Source: Fasciola hepatica
Taxonomy: Eukaryota > Platyhelminthes > Trematoda > Plagiorchiida > Fasciolidae
Length of the DNA: 64,000 nt
Reading direction: 5' to 3'
Assembly: GCA_948099385.1 (NCBI GenBank)
Contig: CANUEZ040000164.1
Coordinates: 4,726,501 to 4,790,500 of the forward strand
Shown here: in pieces, positions 15,600 to 26,060 of the stretch
Layout: every line of letters begins with the position of its first letter
Numbering within the stretch: position 1 is the stretch's first letter
Made by a program: the position numbers and the translations under genes
The notes under the pieces: generated by a model
Databases searched by the model: none
Told to the model about the DNA's origin: nothing
Seen by the model: only the letters and a program-made list of their open reading frames with translations

Positions 15600-16060
15600 C
15601 AATGAGCACATTATGAGAAGACATTCGCGGAAAAGCTCGTTTTCAGTGATTCATCCTCATGCAATTACATCACAATATATTACGACAAGTTAAGGAATTG
15701 GACCAATCAGAGAAACAGGAAGTCATAGAGATTATTAGTGACATAAAAAATGAAGGGAAATAATTATAATCCAGGCTTAATAAACACCGGATATGGATTG
15801 TTCCCCGCATATTATGTCAGTTCTCATCTGGTCTGTGGCCTGTTGTAGAATTGAAGGAGGGCCAGGGCAGCTTAGGAGCACCCACAAGTTGTTTTTGGGC
15901 ATACAGAGGGGGTTGTTTAGGCGAATGCAGACGACCTCAGCAATGGCCAGGATGCGACATTTCTCTTGTCTTAGATGTCGTCCCCAGATCTTATACAGAA
16001 CATGGAAAGCCTCAGACACGTTTACTTTTAAAAGACGATGATCATTTTCCAATCAAATTT
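15600..16060 (-). mobile_element. Penelope-like element tail (end of GIY-YIG domain and 3' flank)
   Basis: The minus-strand frame 16052-15777 has VNVSEAFHVLYKI, then CRILAIAEVVCIRLNNPLC, then NNLWVLLSCPGPP. It matches the second half of the GIY-YIG frame at 60361-59882 (VNVTKAFRPIYKV, CRVLATAGAVCIRLYNPRLC, KQFVQALRLPWP). The flank at 15630-15680 also matches 59750-59800 (AAGCTCGTTTTCAGTGATTC). So it is the end of the same PLE family. The RT and the first half of the nuclease are missing. Confidence 0.65.
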
Positions 16061-16209
16061 CTTCGGTTAGCTGTTTTCCCTCAGCTTGGTCAGTAGGAAC
16101 ACCTTCCTCGTAGAATTTAAACAAGGTCACGCTTTTGACTTAAATATAACCGCGCGCCAGGACAAGAAAATTCATCAAATGCATTCGTTTGGCCGGTATC
16201 TTGATCCCA

Positions 16210-16880
16210 AGCTGATTTCAACAGATACATAAACATCACCATCATCATCATCATTCTCCAAAACATCATCAACAACATCATCATTGCCATCATCGACATC
16301 ACCATCATTTTCCTCAACAAGATCATCATCAACATCATTGACATCATCATCATCATCATCATCATCAACAGCATCAACGTCATTATCATGGCCATCGTCA
16401 TCAATATCATCATCAAATTCAGTTTCATCACATTCATCACCCACATCTTCATTCATCATCATCAAAATCACCATCATAACATCTTCAACGTAAACCTCAT
16501 CATCATCATCCTTCAAAATATCATCATCAACGTCACCACTAACATCATTGACATCATCATCATCATCAACAACAACATGATCATCATGGCCGTGGTCATC
16601 ATTATTCAGTTGTCTGATGATTGCCGTTCTCATAAGGTCATCATTATTATTATCAACTTTCGTTTCATCACATTCATCATCAACATCATCATTTATCATC
16701 ATCATCATCATCTTCATGAACGTGATCTGCATTATCATCATGATCATGGTCATGATCATCATCCGAATCATCATCGTCATCGTCATATCTTCAACAAATA
16801 CTTCATCAACGTCAGCATCGTCTAAATCATCATCATCAACATCAATGAATAAAATCATCATTGTCATCATCATGAACACT
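16210..16880. repeat. ATC-rich low-complexity block
   Basis: It has the same strand asymmetry and triplet composition as 11250-13900. Long Asp/Met frames on the minus strand and Ile/Ser/His frames on the plus strand are composition artefacts. Together with 11250-13900 it brackets the BEL/Pao and PLE relics. Confidence 0.85.
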
Positions 16881-16883
16881 AAC

Positions 16884-17126
16884 ATTGGAAATGAAGTCAA
16901 AATTTTGTACAAGTTCGACGTATACGCCTAACGAGTCGAAGTTCAAGTTGCGGAGGTCTTTTGAGAATGTTATGCTGGCATGTTTTCCATAGATGTATAC
17001 TTCGGTAACGCCGTCCGCCTGGGGAAGGCTTACTTCTCCAGAATTATTTCGAACCCATCCATAATTTAAACTTATGTTGATAAGTCGCTCTTCCACGAAT
17101 GTCGAAGTAGTTTCAAACAACTGATC
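16884..17126 (-). CDS. Candidate exon of unknown minus-strand gene
   Basis: An 81-codon open stretch on the minus strand is bordered by an AG acceptor (CTTCCATAG before 17126) and a GTTAGT donor (after 16884), phase 0 at both ends. It reads like a folded protein rather than low complexity: LINISLNYGWVRNN, then GVTEVYIYGKHASITFSKDL, then LGVYVELVQNFDFISN. The related DNA at 50350-50620 has stops and a frame change in the same frame. The acceptor's pyrimidine tract is weak. I do not recognise the family. It may be a real exon or a chance open frame in a repeat. Confidence 0.25.
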
Positions 17127-17968
17127 CTATGGAAGATCACCATATATTTTATTGGGATTATACTGTGCTGTGTCCTCATCAGACGTTTGCCAGTCACACT
17201 GAACCCAATATTCTAATTAGCTTCATTTTGTTCCCAACTGCACTGCTATAACATAGGTCAGATCTCTTTTGGGATAATGAATCATATGCGCTTCACAATT
17301 CTACACGTTTCTCCATCAGCTTTGTACGTCATCATTAGAACTCAGTTCCATCTGGAAGTTAAATCTATGTATTGGTGCTAAAACGCAAAACACTCTGGCC
17401 GTTTTACTAACAAACATAAAAATAACTCAAGCATGTGTCACTCATAGGATTGTCAATAAAATTCACATAGAATTAATGTCACCCATGAGAAGAAATCGAA
17501 AACTCTAAGCCAAACGATTTTGGAAAGAACTTTGCGATACTTCACGATGTTGTGTTTTAAAATTTACTGATACAACACGCAGAATACCACGAGAGGACCG
17601 GTTCCGATTGACCATCCCATGAATTACATAGTTCAATTTGATGCCACCTTCGAATATGAGTCTGTGTGACGACGGTGTATCATGGTTCTATATTCCACCC
17701 ATGAGACTGTATTCATGGTATGACATATACTAAGATTTTGCAGTGCGATGTTCTCAATAACTGTGGTTTGCTGTTGTTTTGTGTGCGTATTTGTTACCAT
17801 CAGTATTATCTGCCAATTTCTGAAGTTGTATAAATTTGATCGTAAATACAATTGGCATGGTGAAGGAATGGTTTCAAGGCTAACGGTAATGAAAACTGTC
17901 TCATCTGTTGCCACTCAAACTTAGATGAGGCTCAATAATTCGATGTGAAATATGTTGTTGCTTTTCAG

Positions 17969-18046
17969 AGAGTTCGAAACCGATTCACGAAACGTCTACA
18001 AGTGCACCAATACAAACCACAGTGGGAACGACATCAGCGCGATTAG
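17969..18046 (+). pseudogene. Paralogous copy of the CUB-gene linker exon
   Basis: This 78-base exon copy, flanked by TTGCTTTTCAG and GTAAGT, encodes SSKPIHETSTSAPIQTTVGTTSARL. It matches exon 6 of the CUB gene (49714-49791) and its copy at 51385-51462 in length, borders and phase (1 to 1). No CUB-coding exon lies near it, so it is an orphan, either left from a paralogous gene or carried along with the repeat unit. Confidence 0.6.
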
Positions 18047-18458
18047 GTAAGTATTTTTTCCGATTCCTCTAACACTTACTGGCTCAATGACTCCGAGAGA
18101 AATACAAGGCTAATCCTACTTCACAATTCATGGTATGAATAGCCGACATCAAATGAAACAATCGAACATCAATTTTAATTTTTACGTCTAGTGGGGCAAA
18201 TCAGATCACGGAATCTTCAGCGCAAATAACCGAGTCAGGAAAATTGTAGATCAGATTATTTGCAATCGGTATATGACGTTGTGTCGTAGAACTGCATGCT
18301 TGTGGTAACGCTATGACACCAATGTGCAATTCTCATCGGCGAAAGTAGTTACTTATTCGGGAAACGGCTTCAATGTCTGTTTGCAACAGACACAACGAAC
18401 CATCAGTTCTAAGTGCGGTCTTAGGCAGCTACGATGTTCAACGTTGAAACGAACACAT

Positions 18459-18459
18459 T

Positions 18460-18491
<32 letters not shown>

Positions 18492-18526
18492 ACATATATA
18501 TATACACATATACATATATATATATC
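18459..18526. repeat. Imperfect (TA)n microsatellite
   Basis: TA-rich tract at the same place in the repeat unit as the pure tracts at 50180-50217 and 51851-51909, but interrupted by AAC and ACAC. It immediately precedes the start of composite copy A. Confidence 0.9.
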
Positions 18527-18535
18527 AGAATTCAC

Positions 18536-21500
18536 AGCAAAACAACATTCCACCAAGTCCCTGTGACTGGAATCTAATCTTTAAGTGCCTCTAATATGCC
18601 TTGTTCGGTCACAGTCGACCGACTCTTACATTCAAATCCCTAACCCAAAATCACAGTATCAGCCCATCTTGCTTTACGTAAAATGTTGTGGCTACCTTGA
18701 TAAAAGTTGTTTTTGATTGCACCTGGGCTGTAACACACGGAAAGGGCCTATTGGGACGGTAGCCACTCACATTGCATGAACTTCTAAGTCTCACCGCTGA
18801 TGTTCGACAGACGAGTGGTATCCAATCTTGCAGAGCCATTTCAGCTCTGTCATCGGATGCTGAAAACATGAAAATACTTGACTCTCTTCTACTAACTGAC
18901 ACCCATCAAGACGAGACTGCACCTTGACTTGGTGTGACAATTTGCGTGCCTCCTTGAGAAAAAGTGTTTTGCAGGATGTCTTCCTTAGTTCGGACAAGCA
19001 GTTATGCCTGTCAGCTTGATGGGTAAGGCCCAGATGAAATCCAATCTCTGAAGCAGTTTGGTACATAACATCTAGTTCCAAACGGCTTGCCCCTGGATAG
19101 GACACGTCAGTGAATAAGCACAGAGAGAAGAGGTTAACCGGTCAGAAATGCTCCAGTAAATGGGCTTCGAATAAGGGGTTTATTTATTTATTTGATTATT
19201 TTCGCTGCAGAAGAACTGGACACGTTTCTTTGGGCAGCATTTGTACGCCCCAAGCCAGACAGCCGCCGACCCAATAAATATTGTTCAGCAGATTTTCTGC
19301 TCGCTCCGCTGGGTGCATGGGGCTAAGGACTGAATCTGGGGAGGCAGATCTATAACAAAGCATCAGCGAGGACAAGACAGAATGCGTGCAACAAACAGGT
19401 CTCATGTGACAGACCAGGAGAAGTTCTTATACTAAAGCTTCTATCACGTCCATGTGTTGGGTTAACAAACTACTGCTTGTGCGTAAGACTTTCTAGTCAA
19501 AGACTCCGATTATGGTTACCAAAAGATCCATCTGCTGTATGAACAGCCGCAACGTATGGTTTGCCCTGGAACCACCGGCATCTTTTCTAGAAATGGTTGT
19601 ACCAAATTCCACTCTTTCAATTTAGAATCGATGCAAAGCACCACAAGTAATCGTGGCTTTGAAGAAAACAATAATTCAGGATTTGGGCATACATCGAACT
19701 CACTTCATGAAACCCAAGTGCTCACTTCAATAACCTGCATTCAAAGTCTTAACACTACGTCAGATAAGGCAAAGGGCCGTTGCCACTAGAACCCTCGGCA
19801 TTTTTGAAATATATGTCAGCTAGGTCCACGAAACGCGCATGCAAGACCTCACTCCTGTGATCACTATTCGCATCCCAGATATGGCCCCAAACTCTCACTT
19901 CACTCTTCGCTTGTCAGGTGGTCTCGTGTTTAGTGATCGTGATAAGGCCGAAGCTGGGATGGATTTGACTGGATCCCAATCAACAGCCGATTGTGTGCAT
20001 TTCGACTGGTCAGTTCCCTAAGTGTCAACAACGACACACTTAAGCGTCGGTGCTTGATGGTCATTTTGTGTGTGTGTCCACTGGCTGTGGTTCCTCTGAG
20101 ACCGAGGATGAGTTCTACCACAGTTTTTCTCAGCTGCTTAGAAGGGTGCTTTCAACGGAATTGTTCGTCCCTGTTGCTGATTTTAACTCTCAAGTTAGAC
20201 ATTTGGGGAATTTCGGATGGCCTGTTGGAGGCTGGTTTTCTATCCTGGCAGATCACATTTACAGCGGCGGTCGTCTCCGGTGGGTACGGACATCTGCCAT
20301 AGGAAGCGGCATACGCTCACCTGGCGTCCTCCTACATTTTCACAATGTTGGACTCAGGTTGACCATATTGTGATTGGTCACCGGTGGTGTGGATCAGGTA
20401 AAGATTGCCGTTCATTTTGGTTTACGCTTGTGTACTCAGATCACACCCTGGTACGTGCTCGCTTCTGTTTGTCTCCTATCCACAGTTGCATCCACATCAA
20501 GGTCACTCGTTCTGCGCAGTTGCTTTGAGACAAGAACAGACCACTTGCGCTTCCGACAGAGCTGTCTACACAGTCATTGATGCAGCGGGATGTCCAGCAC
20601 CCAGAAGAACCAATGCATGTGTACATCAATTCTTCATCAGAAATGGAATTCATCCGGGAGAAAAGTACTCGAAAAGGCACAAATTCACTGGACCGGATGG
20701 GTTCACTCCGCCCTTCCCCAAGGACAAACGCCAAGCCTTGATTTCGGATTGAACAAAACTCCTCCAAGTAAAATGAGTTAGTGAATGTACTCATCGGCAA
20801 TGGTGTGAATCAGCAATTGTACTAATTCACGTGAAAGCTGGCAGGTCCTGTTGTGAAGTCCATAAAGAAATTAGCTTGGTAAGTAGCGGATCCAAATTGA
20901 TCGGCGCGAATATTCTTTATGAAGTATCACGCACTCGCGAAATTCACGGACGTGATAATCAAGCCAGTTTCACACCAGCTCGGGACTGAATCAGTCAAAT
21001 CTTTACGATTCGGTAAATCATAGATCACAGACAAATCTGCTAAAGGATTACAATCTTTATCTTCCCCTGTCTAAAGGTGGTGCTCGAATCAGTCAGTTGC
21101 ACAGTTCTCTGGGGTTGCCTCTCATAGAAGGGCGCGCCAGTTAAAATGATTTCATTTTCCCAAAGCCTACATACAATAGCCCAAATTCAAATTCGTGCTA
21201 ACAGTTATCTTTCATCCAGTACATCACTGATATTGGTGTTGCTCTCATCCGCCCTTCCCCTTCAATCATACAGATAAATCGATTGCTGAGATGGCTTTGT
21301 TCTCGTTTGAGGAAAGTAGCATCTGATAAAGTGTTATCCCGTACACATTTACCTGGTCCGACTTCGTTACATCCGATTGTCTGTCAAGTGTCGAGTGCAC
21401 ACTGCAGCTGTTAGATCTCACTTTCTATACGGCTCAGAAACATGTCCGATAAGGTTAGAGGATAGGCGAAGACTGTCAGTGTTCGAGCATTGTTGCCTTT

Positions 21501-21870
21501 TGTAGCATTGTCTGAATGTGGTGGGAACACTTAATCAGCGATTCTGAGGTCCAATGTGGAATGTTAGGAACCCGAGGTGCGTCTTTGGATCAAGTGGTGA
21601 ATCCAAACAGGTTAAGGTGATTGCGATGTGTAACGCATGCACACTGATATACTTCCCCGGCGGAAGGTGTTGACTGAGACAGGTAGTGATTGGAAGGTAT
21701 GCAGAGGTGATCAGTCCATGACATGGTAGAGAGGTATGAAAACCCTGACCAGTGGACTTAGTCACATAGGATGTGTTAGACTTCCAGTTTGGGGTTCACG
21801 TGAGCTGCAGCCGAATGACTGGAGATATCAAGTAATAGGACGAGGCTCCGCGGCCAGTGACGTAGTTGCA
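18536..21870 (+). mobile_element. RTE-type LINE relic, internally deleted (composite copy A, first part)
   Basis: From AGCAAAACAACATTCCACC at 18536 the sequence is co-linear with 55060 onwards. The content in order is an unrecognised 5' part (18536-19850), an endonuclease domain (about 19900-20530), the start of the reverse transcriptase (about 20880-21130, with RDNQASF where intact elements have RDNQAGF), and the RT C-terminal end (about 21390-21870, with ASLDQVVNPNRLR, then WKVCRGDQSMTWHRGMKTLTSGLSHVG). The middle of RT, with the palm and YADD, is missing. Every frame is broken by stops or shifts. The same architecture is present in copy B, in the minus copy at 42-43.4 kb and in the palindrome, so the family spread in this defective form. 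Confidence 0.8.
19900..20528 (+). pseudogene. RTE apurinic-type endonuclease domain, frameshifted
   Basis: The first frame (from 20050) has SSETEDEFYHSFSQLLRRVL, then ADFNSQVRHLG, where intact enzymes have GDFN. After a frame change near 20290-20310, the second frame has HTLTWRPPTFSQCWTQVDHI, then CRSFWFTLVYSDHTLVRARF. This includes the terminal SDH catalytic motif and the WRPP...DHI wording of flatworm RTE elements. In active LINEs the domain nicks target DNA for target-primed reverse transcription. Here it is inactive. Confidence 0.8.
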
Positions 21871-22960
21871 TTCGAACTCTTTCCTTGTATTCGTGAATAA
21901 CATTTCTTACCTTGCTTCGGCTCTATTCACTTCATGCTTCTATTCATTTGAGTCTCGACTCGATGATCCTAGAATGTAGTATCCGAAACGAGGGCACAGA
22001 ATATCGAGGTTACTTGTTCGATGAACTAAACTGGACTGAACTGATTGACTGACATCTATTTATGAAATGCTCGAGCATGGGAAATAGAAAGTTTCCAATC
22101 CCGTAGCCTCCAATGGTCACTGCATTATCAGGGATAAAAATCAAGCTTATCCTTATTCGTGGATTGAAATAACACGTAAACGAGTTGGTTTCATCCGAAG
22201 TGAAATGCTACTCTATTCGGCCTGGTAATGACTTCGAGTCAAAGTCAAATCTCCTATTCCAAACGATGGGTGGGTGCTTCCATTCATGTTTGTTGAATGA
22301 AGTCTTCAGAATGGAAACATTAGGAGTATGGTTTCGAAATTATTTGAAAAACAGTTAGTTGAATATAATAACGCGTGCATGGTCAGTCAGGCACAGTAAG
22401 GAAAATCTGGTAGAAAATCAGGTATGATACTGAATGCTCTTGATAGATTGCATAGCTCATTTAGGATTTTCCATCGGCCATTCATTCTTCCTCAGTCCAG
22501 TACTTTTAATTGAGTTACCTAATAAATTGAACAAGCAAAATATATTCTATAATTAGTACTGCAAAATGTGTAGGTCATCATGAGCTACACTCCATCTCTC
22601 TTACGTTGTGATTTGACATTGACATCGTTCTGTCAACCTGTTGAAGCAAGTGATTGTCGTACCATAGAACATCAATGAACACAGTAGGTGACAGAGTACA
22701 GAATGAAATCAGCTTTTCACACGTCATTTACACCGAAGTTTGCAGAACGCAAAACTAGACATACATAGTTGACAATTGTTTGATTGCGTCACGAGTTAGT
22801 ATTGCTGACTGCAGCATACTGGTAGTTATGAGTTACGTGAACAAATTTGGCAAGCGATTATCGAAGAAAGCTTCAATAAACCACTACGAACTTGCATTCC
22901 GAAATTGAAACATTTTCAAATAATAAAACGAATTCGTGTGAGTACTATCGGGTATTTTGG
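21871..22960 (+). repeat. Composite-repeat tail, copy A
   Basis: It follows the RTE C-terminal remnant without a break and matches 6870-7960, 58145-59130 and the palindrome arm. No domain is recognisable. It may be the 3' region of the RTE family or an older repeat joined to it. In copy A it is followed by 23030-23400, part of which matches 10021-10170. Confidence 0.7.
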
Positions 22961-23452
22961 TTAGCCGACCCAAATATGAAGTTGATTCCTAATTGCAGTG
23001 TTTACGAATGATCCATGTTGCATATTTTGATCAGGATTTTCAAATGTTTGATCCATTGGGTTGGCGAAATTCCGTGAAATTCACCGGGGCACGTAGGGAC
23101 AAATAGTCTTGAAATTTTACGAAATGGTAATATTTCGGACACATTTATATTGCATACATTCACTTATGGGTTGGTATTATTCTTCTGTACGACAGTCGAG
23201 TTTCATCAAGTAATTTACAAAATTACTTCCTGAAATGGACCTCCACACACCGATGACATCTGTAGTAAACCAAATACTTTCCTTATTGTAATCGACGTTC
23301 AACAACCCCTTCTCACACCTATCCACGGTTGAAATATGATACTGAGTGCACAAATATACTAGAACCATTCTGGATGAACAAAATGCACATCGTTTATTGA
23401 GGAATGATCACACACTACCAGTGCTTCGACGATTTGTGTATTGATTACTAAC

Positions 23453-23456
<4 letters not shown>
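22961..23456. other. Composite-repeat interior, mostly unrecognised
   Basis: The end of this stretch (23318-23395) matches 10097-10165, and 23095-23130 (CAAATAGTCTTGAAATTTT) matches 59143-59163. This indicates that the composite unit continues here, diverged. There is a 63-codon minus-strand frame without recognisable content. Confidence 0.45.

Positions 23457-23499
<43 letters not shown>
23457..23499. repeat. (TA)n microsatellite
   Basis: About 21 uninterrupted AT dinucleotides. Its flanks do not match the TA tracts of the CUB-locus unit, so it arose independently. Confidence 0.95.
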
Positions 23500-23502
<3 letters not shown>

Positions 23503-23966
23503 TGACTTAGAATCAAATTTGATGTCAATGAATAAAAGACCGGTGCAAAAGTAAGGGCCCAAAATACAGATGAACATTTCAGGTGGTCAGTGAAAAAGGT
23601 GACATTCAGTTTTTTTGTCTCATACATACAGATTAAGTGCGGAATAATGAATGATGAGCAGACTTAGACAAAAAATGTCCAGGCCACCAGACGCGGTTTA
23701 GGGCGGCCACTCTTTAGAATTGGCGGCTATCAGTGCCCTAGACCCAGCGGCTCGAGCAATGCTTCGGAGATATCAAATGATAAACGCAGAAAGACGCCGA
23801 ACATTCTTAACGCGAACTGACCGTGTCTCGCAGCAGTAGAGCAATCCACTGCGAACCGCGTCGACGTACATCAGGCACTTACAAGAGAACCGGATAATAC
23901 GGTGACGACATGGATGTCGCAGATTTGCTAGACCTGTTCCAACCCTAAACTATTCATGAACAAATC
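23500..23966. other. No firm feature; GC-richer stretch
   Basis: The stretch 23690-23840 is more GC-rich than its surroundings and has a short plus-strand frame with LAAISALDPAARAMLRRYQM. The frame has a stop on each side and I do not recognise it. It could be a retroelement Gag piece, but nothing in the sequence decides this. Confidence 0.3.
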
Positions 23967-24381
23967 TCATCCCCAACACCATTCGCAGCTGTGATCAGGC
24001 CCCTGAGGTAATTTATTTAGTCGAATAACTCCAGCAATTAAACACGGGGTGAGTGAAGGCACATTTCCGCGTGAGTCTTTCAAAAGCTTACTGTACTTGG
24101 ATACCTCAATAGCCCAGTGGTTCAGGGCGTACTGTTTTGGCTGTGTATTGTCGGTCAACAAGCAGATTATTTCAATGTATTCCAAATAGAAATACGTTTT
24201 CCTTAGAAGGAGTTCATCTCCACCGCTTGGATGGATAGATTAGGCATTCCGAGAAACAACATGTATGAAACATTTGAAAGGGAATGGCAAAATATGACAA
24301 ATATATGGTACCCAAATGAAGAATTAGATGAGGTGAGATGTAATGAGAAGAGTTTTTGAGGATTCACACATACTTCCCAGA
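23967..24381 (-). mobile_element. Composite-repeat end, probably PLE-derived (copy A)
   Basis: It matches 59255-59569 and the corresponding part of the right palindrome arm. Landmarks are ACACGGGGTGAGTGAA, GGATACCTCAAT-GCCCAGTGGTTCA, CAACAAGCAGATT and ACATACTTCCCAG. In the right arm this sequence runs directly into the PLE reverse transcriptase, so it is probably the part of a PLE upstream of the RT thumb, read on the minus strand. The minus frame CLLTDNTQPKQYALNHWAIEV is shared but does not show an RT catalytic motif. All copies except the right arm stop at the same CTTCCCAG point. Confidence 0.55.
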
Positions 24382-25079
24382 TTCGAGCTGATAGCAATTG
24401 CGTAGCGATACGAATAAAAGGGTACTGTGATCGGCCGAACTTCGTCCCAACATTAGAAATTTACTTGGTTGGACCAACAGGAAAGAGAAAATCCAAGTCA
24501 TCAAACTTGTGTGGCAACCTGGCCGTTGAAATTCACGGAACACAGAGAAGATCTGGCTCCCTAACATATTGGTCACTTTACTAGCAGGGCAATCCCAACT
24601 TGGCTCTCTTTACAATAATCCACTACCAAAACTACCTACATTCCCGAAGTTCACCGTTTAGGATTTTTTTACTCTCTGCTGAAATGAGCCGGAGACTGAA
24701 ACTTGTGAACACACTGCCGTCAGGCTGATCAAAGTTTATTTCATCTGCGAGAACATCAAACTTTGTCGTGTGGTAGAGAAAGGAATAAGGGGTGATTTCT
24801 GTCACAGCATGTATCACCGTGAATGTGGCTGATTTCGCTTTAAGGTGTTCAATTTGTACGATGAACAACAATGTCTTTAATGGGCTCATTGGGAATGTCT
24901 TGATATCTACAAACTTAAATGTCCATCAGTCACAATATCAGATAGACTGAAGGTTATGAACCGGTTCGGCTCCTTAGGGATGGATACGGTCATTGAATGA
25001 ACCGCAAAATTTAGCTTCATACGAAGTGGAATCGTCAGAGAGAAATGTCCTAAATGCCTAGAACTGCTGACAAGCAAGA
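24382..25079. other. No recognisable gene
   Basis: Minus-strand frames at 24364-24576, 24632-24889 and 24907-25251 have no recognised domain. The last overlaps the LINE ORF1 remnant on the other strand and is probably its shadow. Confidence 0.5.
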
Positions 25080-25584
25080 AGCAGATCTGGAGGTTGTTAG
25101 CGCCAAGTTGGACACAGTGGCACTCATCAGTGGCAAGTTTATAAAGAATACATAAATATCTCTGGGAAGAAACGGTAATGTAGTTTTGAAAGGCATCCCT
25201 GATCCTGTCTGCCGGGCAGCCGGACAGAGAGATAAAGACGTTCGACACCACTTGTCAAACCTACTGATTATAGCGGGCCCCCCAGGGCAATCTGTACTGA
25301 AGAGAACCTTCAGGCTGGATAAATCAAATTATATAGAGGGAGACCAACGACTCCCTTGGTCGGTGCTCATCGAGTTTTCAAACCCGAGGGAGAAGGATGT
25401 GTTCTTGGAATCTCACCCAGAACATCTGCGCAGAATCAAAATATCCAGACCTATAAAACCTAGAAGTAATAAGAAATGTTACAGATATAACAACTTCGGA
25501 GTCTTGATGAACCATTGCTTCCAGTCATCTCAGCAGTGTTTGACTGCCGCTGCCGCACCAAAGAGTTTAGAGAAGCTTTCGTGA
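25080..25584 (+). pseudogene. LINE ORF1 remnant (CR1/Jockey-like)
   Basis: The plus-strand frames contain ADLEVVSAKLDTVALISGKF and then, after a stop near 25160, GNVVLKGIPDPVCRAAGQRD, LLIIAGPPGQSVLKRTFRL and EFSNPREKDVFLESHPEHLR. A heptad-like helix followed by a small RRM-like nucleic-acid-binding fold with a VLKGIPD strand and an R-F-RL motif is typical of LINE ORF1 proteins. The frame ends at 25584 and is followed almost at once by sequence from the far end of ORF2, so most of the element is deleted. Confidence 0.6.
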
Positions 25585-26060
25585 TGTTGTCTTTCTACAC
25601 AGCGATGGTTAGGTCAGGCTCAGAATAATGTGTCCCAGCTTGGGATGCTTCTGTTGTGCGAGACACTACTGGTTTTAGGAAAGTTCAGCAATGCTACACT
25701 AGAATTCTCCTGGGATTCATGAACAAAATGTACCCAAAGAGGTTACCGGCGATAAAACTCTTTACTGCTAAAAGTGGAAGATTCAGAAGGGATTTATAGA
25801 AGCCTTCAAACAGAATAAAATACTATCCCTTCCAACAGAGCTGTTGTTAGTATTGACGCGCGATTCTAGAGATCTAGAGATAGCGAGTTAAAGTTAGTCA
25901 AAACGTAAGCATTAAAAAACATAAGGTGAAGTTTCCTCGTGTGTCCCGTTTTCAACCCATGGAACGCACCGCCAGCTGAGGTGATGTTCACTATGTCCGT
26001 GATAGGTTTTCAGGCAGGATTGGAATATTGCCGGCTGATGCTGCCTGGTGCATTCCTTTA
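25585..26060 (+). pseudogene. LINE ORF2 C-terminal remnant
   Basis: Plus-strand frames show LSFYTAMVRSGSE, then a stop, then CVPAWDASVVRDTTGFRKVQQCYTRILLGF, then YPKRLPAIKLFTAKSGRFRRDL. The pattern VRP-LEYC-PVWD, then LE-VQRR-TR, then Y--RL--L-L--L--RR-RGDL is the conserved end of CR1/Jockey-type ORF2. The next part (about 25930-25990) has RFQPMERTA, resembling the usual NPWNALP end. The endonuclease and RT are gone. Confidence 0.65.

Larger units (their letters stand above)
16860..18535 (+). repeat. Dispersed copy of the CUB-locus repeat unit
   Basis: The order of blocks matches 50310-51910: the ATCATGAACACTA block (16868), the CACATAGAATTAATGTCACCC block (17462), the linker exon (17969-18046), the GGGGCAAATCAGATCACGGA block (18192) and a TA tract (18459). 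It has more differences than the copies at 47.9-52.1 kb have from each other, and it lies about 30 kb upstream of them. It ends where composite copy A begins at 18536, so that repeat probably inserted next to or into the TA tract. Confidence 0.75.

Noticed and set aside
18651..19405. Minus-strand frames repeated at 55056-55942 as conserved genes
   Set aside because: They are conserved only because the whole composite repeat is duplicated. They lie antisense to the RTE relic and have no recognisable domain.
20050..20752. Functional endonuclease gene
   Set aside because: The domain is split by a frameshift shared with the other copies and the RT core is missing, so it is a relic.
21535..21765. 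Minus-strand frame with LPCHGLITSAYLPITTC as a gene (also 42530-42805 and the palindrome)
   Set aside because: It is the complement of the RTE C-terminal coding strand, whose forward frame gives the recognised motifs.
23690..23840. Gag-like or other coding fragment (LAAISALDPAARAM)
   Set aside because: Stops lie on both sides within about 50 codons and there is no second motif to support a family.
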